This document shows, in pieces, positions 6,755 through 12,057 of a stretch of 12,057 bases of DNA (position 1 is its first letter; every line of letters begins with the position of its first letter). The stretch lies in NCBI GenBank assembly GCA_900553135.1, contig USCO01000056.1:1-12057 (forward strand), written 5' to 3'. Position numbers and translations under genes: made by a program. A model generated the notes under the pieces. The model saw only the letters and a list, made by a program, of their open reading frames with translations. It had not been told where the DNA came from and searched no databases. The DNA is from an uncultured Eubacteriales bacterium. Its GTDB lineage: Bacteria > Bacillota > Clostridia > Oscillospirales > Oscillospiraceae.

Positions 6755-6761
6755 CTTGCGC

Positions 6762-8249
6762 TTATCTGTGATAGAGCTTGTTGGTCTGATACTGGGGCTC
6801 GCAGGTGAGCTGAATGCCCAGCTTCTTGTAGGTCATCTCGTCGGGGGGCGGCAGCATCACCGAGCAGTGGGCCTGGCAGCCCTTCAGCTGGTCCAGGGCC
6901 CGCAGAGCCTGGGCCGCCCGGGGGTCGGCGTTGGCGGAGGAGGCCAGGGCGATGAGCACCTCGTCAGAGTGGAGCCGGGGGTTGTTGGAGCCCAGGTACT
7001 TCACCTTCACGGTCTGGATGGGCTCAATGGCGCTCTGAGCAATGAGGTGCACCCCGTGTCCGCCCAGGTTGCCCAGGGCCTTCAGGGTGTTGAGCAGAGC
7101 GGCGGCGGAGGGACCCATGAGCTCGGAGGTCTTGCCGATGACCATGGTGTCGTCGGGCAGCTGGATGGCCATGGCGGGCTCGCCGGTCTCCTCGGCCATC
7201 TGGTTGGCCGCGGCCACCACGGGCCGGATCTCGGGGGTCACCCCGGCCTGCTGCATCAGCAGCTCCAGCTTGTACACAGCGTGGTCCACGTCCTTGCCCT
7301 GGCGGCGCTCGCACAGGGCGTCGTAATAGCGGCGGATGATCTCCTGGCGGGCGGCTTCCTGCACCGCCTCGTCGTCAAAGATGCACTTGCCCGCCATGTT
7401 CACGCCCATATCGGTGGGGGACTTGTAGGGGCAGGAGCCGGTGATCTTCTCAAACATGGCAGCCAGAACGGGGAACACCTCCACGTCCCGGTTGTAGTTC
7501 ACGGTGGTCTCCCCGTAGGCCTGGAGGTGGAAGGGGTCGATCATGTTCACGTCGTCCAGGTCGGCGGTGGCGGCCTCGTAGGCCAGGTTCACCGGGTGCT
7601 TCAGGGGCAGGTTCCAGATGGGGAAGGTCTCAAACTTGGCGTAGCCCGCGGTGACGCCCCGCTTGTGCTCGTGGTAGAGCTGGCTCAGGCAGGTGGCCAT
7701 CTTGCCGCTGCCGGGGCCGGGAGCGGTGACCACCACCAGGGGACGGCTGGTCTCCACATACTCGTTCTTGCCGTAACCCTCGTCGGAGACGATCTGGGCA
7801 ATGTTGTGAGGATAGCCGGGGATGGGATAGTGGCGGTAGACCCGCACGCCCAGGCTCTCCAGACGCTTCTGGAAGGCGTCGGCGGCGGCCTGACCGGCAT
7901 ACTGGGTGACCACCACGCTGCCCACGTACAGGTCCATGGCGCGGAAGGCGTCGATGAGCCGCAGCACGTCGCTGTCATAGGTGATGCCCAGGTCACCCCG
8001 GACCTTGTTCTTCTCGATGTCGGCAGCGTTGATGGCGATGATCACCTCTGCCTTGTCCTTCATCTGAGCCAGCATGCGGATCTTGCTGTCCGGCTCAAAG
8101 CCCGGCAGCACCCGGCTGGCGTGATAGTCGTCAAACAGCTTGCCCCCAAACTCCAGGTACAGCTTGCCCCCGAACTGGGCGATGCGCTCCTGAATATGCT
8201 GGGACTGCAGGCGCAGATATTGTTCGTTGTCAAAGCCCTGTCTGGCCAT
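6762..8249 (-). CDS. DUF1846 / UPF0371 family protein
   Basis: The 495-residue length matches the DUF1846 (UPF0371) family, recognised from MARQGFDNEQYLRLQSQHI at the start, LEFGGKLFDDYHASRVLPGF, and the C-terminal LHSDEVLIALASSANADP. A glycine-rich loop, APGPGSGK at 176-183, resembles a nucleotide-binding P-loop. The family's biochemical role is not established to my knowledge, and none is claimed here. It should be cytoplasmic, as no signal peptide or membrane helix is visible. The ATG follows AGGTGAGG. It has its own promoter at 8287-8315 and is divergent from the TauE/SafE permease gene. It lies upstream of pyrG in the same direction but is separated from it by a terminator. Confidence 0.92.
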   Translation of the reverse strand: MARQGFDNEQYLRLQSQHIQERIAQFGGKLYLEFGGKLFDDYHASRVLPGFEPDSKIRMLAQMKDKAEVIIAINAADIEKNKVRGDLGITYDSDVLRLIDAFRAMDLYVGSVVVTQYAGQAAADAFQKRLESLGVRVYRHYPIPGYPHNIAQIVSDEGYGKNEYVETSRPLVVVTAPGPGSGKMATCLSQLYHEHKRGVTAGYAKFETFPIWNLPLKHPVNLAYEAATADLDDVNMIDPFHLQAYGETTVNYNRDVEVFPVLAAMFEKITGSCPYKSPTDMGVNMAGKCIFDDEAVQEAARQEIIRRYYDALCERRQGKDVDHAVYKLELLMQQAGVTPEIRPVVAAANQMAEETGEPAMAIQLPDDTMVIGKTSELMGPSAAALLNTLKALGNLGGHGVHLIAQSAIEPIQTVKVKYLGSNNPRLHSDEVLIALASSANADPRAAQALRALDQLKGCQAHCSVMLPPPDEMTYKKLGIQLTCEPQYQTNKLYHR

Positions 8250-8286
8250 GTCCTCACCTCAATCTTGTCAAAAAATACATTTATTT

Positions 8287-8315
8287 ATTTTATGCGCTGG
8301 AGTCACCGCCGTCAA
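8287..8315 (-). promoter_or_regulatory. Sigma-A-type promoter of the DUF1846 gene
   Basis: On the minus strand, -35 TTGACG (8310-8315), a 17-nt spacer and -10 TAAAAT (8287-8292). A TTGACA nearer the gene (about 8260) is too close to the start codon to be used with a usual -10. Confidence 0.7.
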
Positions 8316-8318
8316 GGG

Positions 8319-8332
8319 CTTTCCCGGGAAAG
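8319..8332. promoter_or_regulatory. 14-bp perfect palindrome beside the DUF1846 promoter
   Basis: CTTTCCCGGGAAAG is its own complement and lies 3 bp upstream of the DUF1846 -35 box, inside the divergent control region shared with the permease. The position suits an activator or repressor site. The binding protein is unknown. Confidence 0.4.
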
Positions 8333-8370
8333 AGTTCATAGAGAGTTGCTGCCGGATTTTGTGGAAATAA

Positions 8371-8417
8371 GGGATAGTATTTCCGTGAATTTTATGTTAG
8401 AATTATAAAACTATCCC
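8371..8417 (+). promoter_or_regulatory. Long inverted repeat in the permease upstream region
   Basis: GGGATAGT (8371-8378) and ACTATCCC (8410-8417) are perfect complements 31 bp apart. Nested inside, TTTTAT pairs with ATAAAA. The interior is AT-rich and holds possible -10 sequences (for example TTATAA near 8403), but no clear promoter could be fixed. It may be an operator or a leader hairpin for the permease gene. Confidence 0.4.
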
Positions 8418-8479
8418 CATTTTTACGAAATCTTCACGCGCTGCGGCCGGGCCGGGCGCGTTTTTCATGGAAGGAAAGG

Positions 8480-9265
8480 ATGACCGCTGTGGAATGGAAT
8501 GAATTGCTCCATATTTGGCTGATCGTCTGCCCTCTGGTGTTCCTGGGCGGACTGGTAGACGCGGTGGCCGGAGGCGGCGGACTCATCACCCTGCCCGCCT
8601 ATCTGCTGGCCGGACTGCCCCCCCACGCGGCGGCGGCCACCAACAAGTGCGGCAACGTCTGGGGCACCCTGCTGGCCACCGGCCGCTTCCTCAAGCGGGG
8701 CGAGGTCCGCTTCCCCAGCGCCCTGTTCGGCGGCGTGGGCGCTCTGGTGGGCGCCTGGGCGGGGGCCAAGCTGAACATGATCATGCCCGAGCAGATGCTG
8801 TATTATCTCATGCTCATCATCGTCCCGGTGATGGCGGTGTTCCTGCTGGTCAAGCGGGACTTCGGCACCGAGGACCGCTCCGCGGGCATGTCTGAGATGC
8901 GCCTGTCCCTGTTATCTCTGGCCATCGGCCTGGTCATCGGCGCATACGACGGCTTCTTCGGTCCCGGCGCGGGCACCTTCCTCATTCTGGCCTTTACCGG
9001 TCTTTGTAAGTTCGACCTGCTCACCGCCTCGGGCAACACGAAAGTCGCCAACTCGGCCTCCAACGTGGCCTCCCTCATCACCTTCGCCCTGGCCGGGCAG
9101 GTGGTCTGGGCCGTGGGTATCCCCGCCGCCATCTGCGGCATCGTGGGCGGATATGTGGGGTCCGGCCTGGCCCTGAAGAACGGCGCCAAGGTCATCCGGC
9201 CCATGTTCTTCGTGGTCCTGGCCCTGCTCACCATCCGCCTGGTTTATGACCTCCTTTTTTCGTGA
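8480..9265 (+). CDS. TauE/SafE (TSUP) family membrane permease
   Basis: The 261-residue integral membrane protein has about eight hydrophobic helices in two homologous halves. Both halves show the family motif: GGLVDAVAGGGGLITLPAYLLAGLPP followed by ATNK (from residue 23), and GAYDGFFGPGAGTFLILAFTGL followed by GNTK (from residue 154). TSUP proteins export or import small sulfur-containing or organic anions such as sulfite, sulfoacetate, taurine or thiosulfate. The substrate cannot be told here, since no sulfur-metabolism gene lies nearby. Length is normal for bacterial members. The ATG follows AAGGAAAGG closely. It is monocistronic, and Repeat A begins at the base after the TGA stop. Confidence 0.93.
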   Translation: MTAVEWNELLHIWLIVCPLVFLGGLVDAVAGGGGLITLPAYLLAGLPPHAAAATNKCGNVWGTLLATGRFLKRGEVRFPSALFGGVGALVGAWAGAKLNMIMPEQMLYYLMLIIVPVMAVFLLVKRDFGTEDRSAGMSEMRLSLLSLAIGLVIGAYDGFFGPGAGTFLILAFTGLCKFDLLTASGNTKVANSASNVASLITFALAGQVVWAVGIPAAICGIVGGYVGSGLALKNGAKVIRPMFFVVLALLTIRLVYDLLFS

Positions 9266-9385
9266 CCTACTTTTCTTGTAAGAAAAGTAGGCAAAAGAAC
9301 TTTCTGCGAAACTTCGTTTCGCCTCTGCGCCCGTTCTGAAAAACAAAACGTGGGAGTGGCCTTTCCGGTCGCTCCCACGTTTTTT
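9266..9385 (+). repeat. Repeat A, copy 4, directly after the permease stop codon
   Basis: A complete copy. First hairpin 9266-9291 (12-bp stem, arm CCTACTTTTCTT, loop GT), conserved GCAAAAGAAC, second palindrome 9306-9322, linker CTCTGCGCCCGTTCTGA, and terminator hairpin 9345-9385. It starts at the base after the stop codon and ends one base before the stop of the convergent XRE gene, filling the gap exactly. Confidence 0.9.
9345..9385. terminator. Bidirectional terminator between permease and XRE genes
   Basis: GTGGGAGTGGCC pairs with GGTCGCTCCCAC (two wobble pairs). AAAAC and GTTTT extend it on both sides, so each strand ends in a T-tract. It serves both convergent genes and is the third hairpin of Repeat A. 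Confidence 0.92.
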
Positions 9386-9386
9386 G

Positions 9387-9632
9387 TTATTCGCAGCTCA
9401 TGCGGTGAAATTCCCCTGCCCTGGCATAGGGCCTGGGGTCCTCGGTCAGTCCAATGATGTAATCCACACTGGTATCAAAAAACAACGCCAGCTCCCGCAG
9501 GGTGGGAATGGGAATATTCAGCCGCCCCAATTCGTAGTCGGAATAGGTGGTCTGATGCACCCGCAGAACCTCCGCCATCTCCCGCTGGGAAAGATCCCGG
9601 TCCTCCCGCAGCGCCCGTAAATGCTCCAGCAT
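9387..9632 (-). CDS. XRE-family helix-turn-helix repressor
   Basis: The 81-residue protein is a single Cro/C1-type HTH domain: helix 2 LSQREMAEVLRV (14-25), recognition helix from HQTTYSDYELG (26-36), then PTLRELALFFDTSVDYIIGLTEDP (43-66), the typical end of the fold. It has no sensor or peptidase domain, so it probably acts as a dimeric DNA-binding repressor. The ATG follows GAGGTG by 6 nt. That site lies in an inverted repeat (9638-9660). The gene is divergent from an RHH protein gene with about 90 bp between them, an arrangement typical of autoregulated switches in mobile or phage-derived islands. No other phage gene is present. Confidence 0.9.
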   Translation of the reverse strand: MLEHLRALREDRDLSQREMAEVLRVHQTTYSDYELGRLNIPIPTLRELALFFDTSVDYIIGLTEDPRPYARAGEFHRMSCE

Positions 9633-9637
9633 CCTAT

Positions 9638-9660
9638 CACCTCACGCCTATTATGAGGTG
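9638..9660 (-). promoter_or_regulatory. Inverted repeat covering the XRE ribosome binding site
   Basis: CACCTCA and TGAGGTG are perfect 7-bp complements separated by 9 nt. On the XRE mRNA the 3' arm contains the GAGGTG ribosome binding site, so the hairpin would hide it if the transcript starts upstream of 9660. The same TGAGGTG sequence is the RHH ribosome binding site at 9710-9716. Alternatively it is a DNA operator. The XRE transcription start could not be fixed. Confidence 0.5.
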
Positions 9661-9675
9661 CTTCCGCCCTGCTCA

Positions 9676-9704
9676 TTGACTTTTAAGGGATATTCCCTTA
9701 ATAT
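9676..9704 (+). promoter_or_regulatory. RHH gene promoter with palindromic operator in the spacer
   Basis: -35 TTGACT (9676-9681), a 17-nt spacer and -10 TAATAT (9699-9704) form a near-consensus promoter. The 19-bp palindrome TTAAGGGATATTCCCTTAA (9683-9701, 8-bp arms, 3-nt centre) fills the spacer and touches the -10. A protein bound there would block RNA polymerase. The adjacent XRE or RHH protein is the natural candidate. Confidence 0.75.
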
Positions 9705-9722
9705 GTCTCTGAGGTGAATGAT

Positions 9723-9896
9723 ATGACGGACGAGAAAAAAAGCGTTTCTGTGGTGCTTCCTCTCCACGTGTATCAAAAAATTCGGGTTTTGGCCCAAAAT
9801 TCCAACCGCACCACCGCCGGATATATTCGTCAGGTGCTGATTTGCCATCTCCGCTGTCTGGACGCGGGAATTTCCTACCCTCCCGGGCTTTTTTAG
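9723..9896 (+). CDS. Small ribbon-helix-helix (Arc/CopG-like) DNA-binding protein
   Basis: The 57-residue protein has the RHH pattern: a beta strand SVSVVLP (7-13), a helix from HVYQKIRVLAQNSN (15-28), the turn RTT, and a second helix AGYIRQVLICHLR (32-44), with a short tail. Such proteins dimerise through the strands, which enter the DNA major groove. The ATG at 9723 is preferred over the in-frame GTG at 9714 because GAGGTG (9711-9716) overlaps that GTG but is 6 nt from this ATG. It is divergent from the XRE gene. No toxin-like partner follows: the next 360 bp are Repeat B. It could be an orphan antitoxin-like regulator or the second half of a two-regulator switch. Confidence 0.8.
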   Translation: MTDEKKSVSVVLPLHVYQKIRVLAQNSNRTTAGYIRQVLICHLRCLDAGISYPPGLF

Positions 9897-9916
9897 GCTT
9901 TCCCGCTGCTGACTCC

Positions 9917-10246
9917 GTAGGGGCGGATACCATCCGCCCGCAAAAATCCAAAGGTTTGGCGTAGGGGCCGGTGTCCCCACCGGCCCGCCGTTCCCGGAAC
10001 CAGCCCCTACGGCTGCTGGCACCAGGCGCGCTTTCCATCGTCCAGCCGGACCGCTCTCCCAAACCCTCCGGCCAGCGGCAGCGGCGCGGAAGGGTCGGCA
10101 ATCGTTTGCCCTGCCCGCGCCGGATGCGAGGAACAGACCCAGGAATGCGTCCCCCGTAATGGGGTCCGGGGTTGGCGACTGGAGCGCTGGCGCTCCTCGG
10201 AGCCAAACCCCGGCAATCTTTGGTTCTTTCCATTGCTGGAAAGAAC
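9917..10246 (-). repeat. Repeat B, copy 2, 3' of spoIIP
   Basis: Read on the minus strand from the spoIIP end. First hairpin 10223-10246 (10-bp stem, arm GTTCTTTCCA on the plus strand, loop TTGC), then GGCTCCGAGGAG into stem GGAGCGC with GCGCTCC, the CCCC-TTAC-GGGG unit, the GC-rich core, CAGCCGTAGGGGCTGG, and module hairpins at 9965-9986 (arm GGGCCGGTG) and 9921-9939 (arm GGGCGGAT). Together with flanking bases it fills the 364-bp gap between the RHH and spoIIP genes. The first hairpin lies 14 nt after the spoIIP stop and may act as its transcript end, though no T-tract follows. Confidence 0.87.
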
Positions 10247-10260
10247 ACAAAAAGGAACCC

Positions 10261-11439
10261 CTACAGCCCTCCCAACACCTGCGCTGCGCTCTGGGCAAAG
10301 AGCCGCGCCCCGGCCACCGCCTCGGTGAGGGTGTTGCCGTGGCCCCCCACCTCCACCAGCAGGTACCCGGGGGACAGCTGCTGGTTGTAGCTGCTGCTGC
10401 GCAGGACCACAGGCCGGGCCAGACTCACATAGTCCGCGGCCATCTCCCGCTGGAAGGCCGCCGCCAGGGCCAGGTTATCCCGCCAGTTGGGGTGGTTGGC
10501 GCCCCCGTCGTCGGTGCCCACCACCAGCATCACCTGGGCCACCTTGCCCCCGTCCTCCTGGGAGACCAGCTTATAAATGGAGCCGTCGTTGCCCACCAGG
10601 GCGTCCCGGTGGACGTCCAGAATGATTTGAATGGTGGGGTATTTCTCCAGCCACTCCTTCACCGCCGCCTTGGACCGGTCGTAGGCCCCGTTGTAGGCGG
10701 GATAGTCGTAGAGATTGGTGTCGTGGATCACCTCGAACCCCGCCTGACGGAACACGGCGGCCATCTCCTCCCCCACTCGCACCACGTTGTGCTGGCAGTC
10801 GGTGGTGCGGTAGGGGTCGCTCTCCTGGTAGACCTGGCCGTCGGACTGGGTGTAGGCCTCGCTGCCGTGGGTGTGGAGAATCAAAATCTGGGGTCCCTCC
10901 CCCATGACGGGCCGCACCGTCCCTTCGGACAGCACCGAAGGGGTCAGGCTCTTGCTGGTGCGGTTATAAAGGTAGATCCCATCCTGTTGGAGGTACTGTC
11001 CTCCCTCCTTGCCCACGCCCGTCATCTCCAGCACCCCGTCATCCTCCGTGGGGGCCTGGAGTTCCAGCTCCGTCTGGTCGTCGTCATCGGGGGCCTCCAT
11101 GGGCTCCGGGCCGTCTTGCAGGGGGTCCGCCCCCCGGCGGTACTCCTCCACCGGCTCCACCCCCGCTTCCAGCAGGGCGGACTGCTCCACCAGCAGCCGA
11201 CCCCAGCCTTCAAGCCCCGCCAGGGCGGTGTCCTGGGGCAGTTCCCCCAGCTGGCTGGACAGCACCTCTACCACCCGCTGGGGCTGCTGGGCCCAGGTTT
11301 CCAGGGCCGTTTGGGCCTGAGACAGGTCCACGGTGGCCGTCAGGGCCCACACCGACGTGAGGGCCAGCCCCAACCCGATCCCCCGCCGCAGGCACCGCCC
11401 CAGCCGAAGCTCCCTGTTCCGCCTTCTCCTGTCCCCCAT
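10261..11439 (-). CDS. spoIIP: Stage II sporulation protein P (peptidoglycan amidase/endopeptidase)
   Basis: The 392-residue protein carries the SpoIIP domain: ILILHTHGSEAYT with H189, H191 and E194; RTTDCQHNVVRVGEEMA (211-227); LDVHRDA with H277; and LLVEVGGHGNTLTEA (360-374) with E363. A basic N-terminus (1-19) and hydrophobic segment (about 20-36) anchor it in the membrane with the enzyme outside. An acidic linker (about 94-135) joins the two. SpoIIP works with SpoIID and SpoIIM in the mother cell to thin septal peptidoglycan so the membrane can engulf the forespore, removing stem peptides and cutting cross-links. The ATG follows AAGGGGTGG. A possible sigma-E promoter lies upstream. The gpr gene, often next to spoIIP, is not here; instead inverted Repeat B copies flank the gene. 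Confidence 0.95.
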   Translation of the reverse strand: MGDRRRRNRELRLGRCLRRGIGLGLALTSVWALTATVDLSQAQTALETWAQQPQRVVEVLSSQLGELPQDTALAGLEGWGRLLVEQSALLEAGVEPVEEYRRGADPLQDGPEPMEAPDDDDQTELELQAPTEDDGVLEMTGVGKEGGQYLQQDGIYLYNRTSKSLTPSVLSEGTVRPVMGEGPQILILHTHGSEAYTQSDGQVYQESDPYRTTDCQHNVVRVGEEMAAVFRQAGFEVIHDTNLYDYPAYNGAYDRSKAAVKEWLEKYPTIQIILDVHRDALVGNDGSIYKLVSQEDGGKVAQVMLVVGTDDGGANHPNWRDNLALAAAFQREMAADYVSLARPVVLRSSSYNQQLSPGYLLVEVGGHGNTLTEAVAGARLFAQSAAQVLGGL

Positions 11440-11469
11440 GGTACCACCCCTTGTCCTGTGTGTCAGTTT

Positions 11470-11498
11470 ACTCTATGCCCCAGGAGGCGGGGTTATGT
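11470..11498 (-). promoter_or_regulatory. Possible sigma-E promoter of spoIIP
   Basis: On the minus strand, -10 CATAGAGT (11470-11477) matches the sigma-E consensus CATACANT at all but one of its fixed positions. After a 14-nt spacer the -35 region ACATAAC (11492-11498) keeps the ATA core. Sigma-E control of spoIIP is known in Bacillus. The leader would be about 24 nt. Confidence 0.45.
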
Positions 11499-11543
11499 CT
11501 ACAAGAAAAAGGGGCGGGACGAGAAGCTTCCTTTTGCGGAGGT

Positions 11544-11920
11544 GTCCCTTTCTGAGCGATCAGAAAGGGACCAAAGAATCGCCGGGGGTTGGCTCCGAGG
11601 AGCGCCAGCGCTCCAGTCGCCCACCCCCGGACCCCCGTTACGGGAGACGCTTCCCGGGCAATTGTTCCTCGCATCCGGCGCGGGTGGTGCAGTCGATTGC
11701 CCCCGCTTCCCCGCCGCTTCCGCTGGCTGGGCAATTTCGAGAAAGCGGTCCAGCTGGACGGAGAAAGCGCGCCTGGTGCAAGCAGCCGTAGGGGCTGGTC
11801 CAAATTATCGCCCCTACACCAAACCCTTTGGCGTCTCTGCGGGGCGGTGAGGACACCGCCCCCTACTGAAATCTACCGTACTTTGGGTAGGGGCCGATGT
11901 CTCATCGGCCCGCCGTTTAT
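11544..11920 (+). repeat. Repeat B, copy 3, upstream of spoIIP
   Basis: It has the same order as copy 1: first hairpin 11544-11571 (11-bp stem, arm GTCCCTTTCTG), GGCTCCGAGGAG into GGAGCGC with GCGCTCC, CCCCCGTTACGGG, a core from GATTGCCC to GGGCAATT, AGCCGTAGGGGCTGG, a CCCCTAC end, then module hairpins 11841-11862 (arm GGGGCGGTG) and 11891-11911 (arm GGGCCGATG, preceded by GTAGGGG). It is inverted relative to copy 2, so the two face away from spoIIP. Long frames through it are not frame-conserved with the other copies. Confidence 0.87.
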
Positions 11921-12057
11921 CGCCCAGCGAAACAACATGGCACAAGCCAGGCGGCCCCGGTAAGGGCAGTACGCCACAACCACCACCCCGCCAGGGCCCA
12001 GTGGCCCGGAAGGAGGGGCAAACGCCACTCAGGATTTGCCCGCCGGAAAAGACAAAC
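11921..12057. other. Terminal 137 bp without recognised gene
   Basis: No supported coding frame is seen. A small hairpin, GGGCC with GGCCC around CAGT, lies near 11995. The sequence may belong to the next intergenic unit or the start of an RNA or gene beyond the window. Confidence 0.4.

Noticed and set aside
6693..8408. A 571-residue open frame on the plus strand opposite the DUF1846 gene
   Set aside because: It is antisense to a conserved family protein, has low-complexity Gly/His/Val/Leu composition, and has no ribosome binding site or domain. It is a by-product of GC-rich codon use.
9387..9896. Classical toxin-antitoxin module
   Set aside because: Both small proteins look like DNA-binding regulators and no toxin-like frame lies on either side.
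10159..11850. A 563-residue open frame on the plus strand through Repeat B copy 2, spoIIP antisense and Repeat B copy 3
   Set aside because: It overlaps the secure spoIIP gene in antisense and has repeat-encoded ends. No domain is recognisable.

Overview
The window looks like the chromosome of a GC-rich, spore-forming gut Clostridia, probably Oscillospiraceae close to Flavonifractor or Intestinimonas. This is inferred from GC-rich coding sequence with AGGAGG-type ribosome binding sites, a sporulation gene (spoIIP), a clostridial glycolytic GAPDH, and abundant hairpin-rich intergenic repeats. No database search was possible, so family names rest on motifs read by eye.

Layout. 71-1609 (minus): a two-gene operon, an HpcH/HpaI-type aldolase followed by an RraA-type aldolase, under a sigma-A-like promoter. 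1867-2877 (minus): gap, with its own promoter and a strong terminator. 3250-4320 (plus): an orphan, degenerate-looking histidine kinase. 4321-5030: about 700 bp of non-coding repeat sequence between the convergent kinase and pyrG genes. 5031-6641 (minus): pyrG. 6762-8249 (minus): a DUF1846/UPF0371 protein, divergent from a TauE/SafE permease at 8480-9265 (plus). 9387-9896: a divergent pair of small regulators, an XRE repressor and a ribbon-helix-helix protein, sharing a control region with a palindrome inside the promoter. 10261-11439 (minus): spoIIP, flanked on both sides by inverted copies of a long repeat. 11921-12057: nothing recognised.

The genes are ordinary housekeeping and accessory functions. 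The unusual content lies between them. Repeat A (four copies, up to about 120 bp) sits at the 3' end of rraA, the kinase gene, pyrG and the permease gene. Its first hairpin varies between copies by paired, compensating base changes, and in two genes it supplies the last codons and the stop. Repeat B (three copies, about 350 bp) is a chain of hairpins that also keep pairing while changing sequence, ending in a tail of modules bounded by GTAGGGG or CCCCTAC. A and B begin with the same kind of hairpin, and copies face outward from gene blocks: A at 1-55 and 4305, A at 5055 and 9266, B at 10246 and 11544. The pattern suggests a family of structured gene-end elements, acting as RNA 3' structures, as small mobile repeats, or both.

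The second notable system is the XRE/RHH pair. A 19-bp palindrome fills the spacer of the RHH promoter, and a second inverted repeat covers the XRE ribosome binding site.
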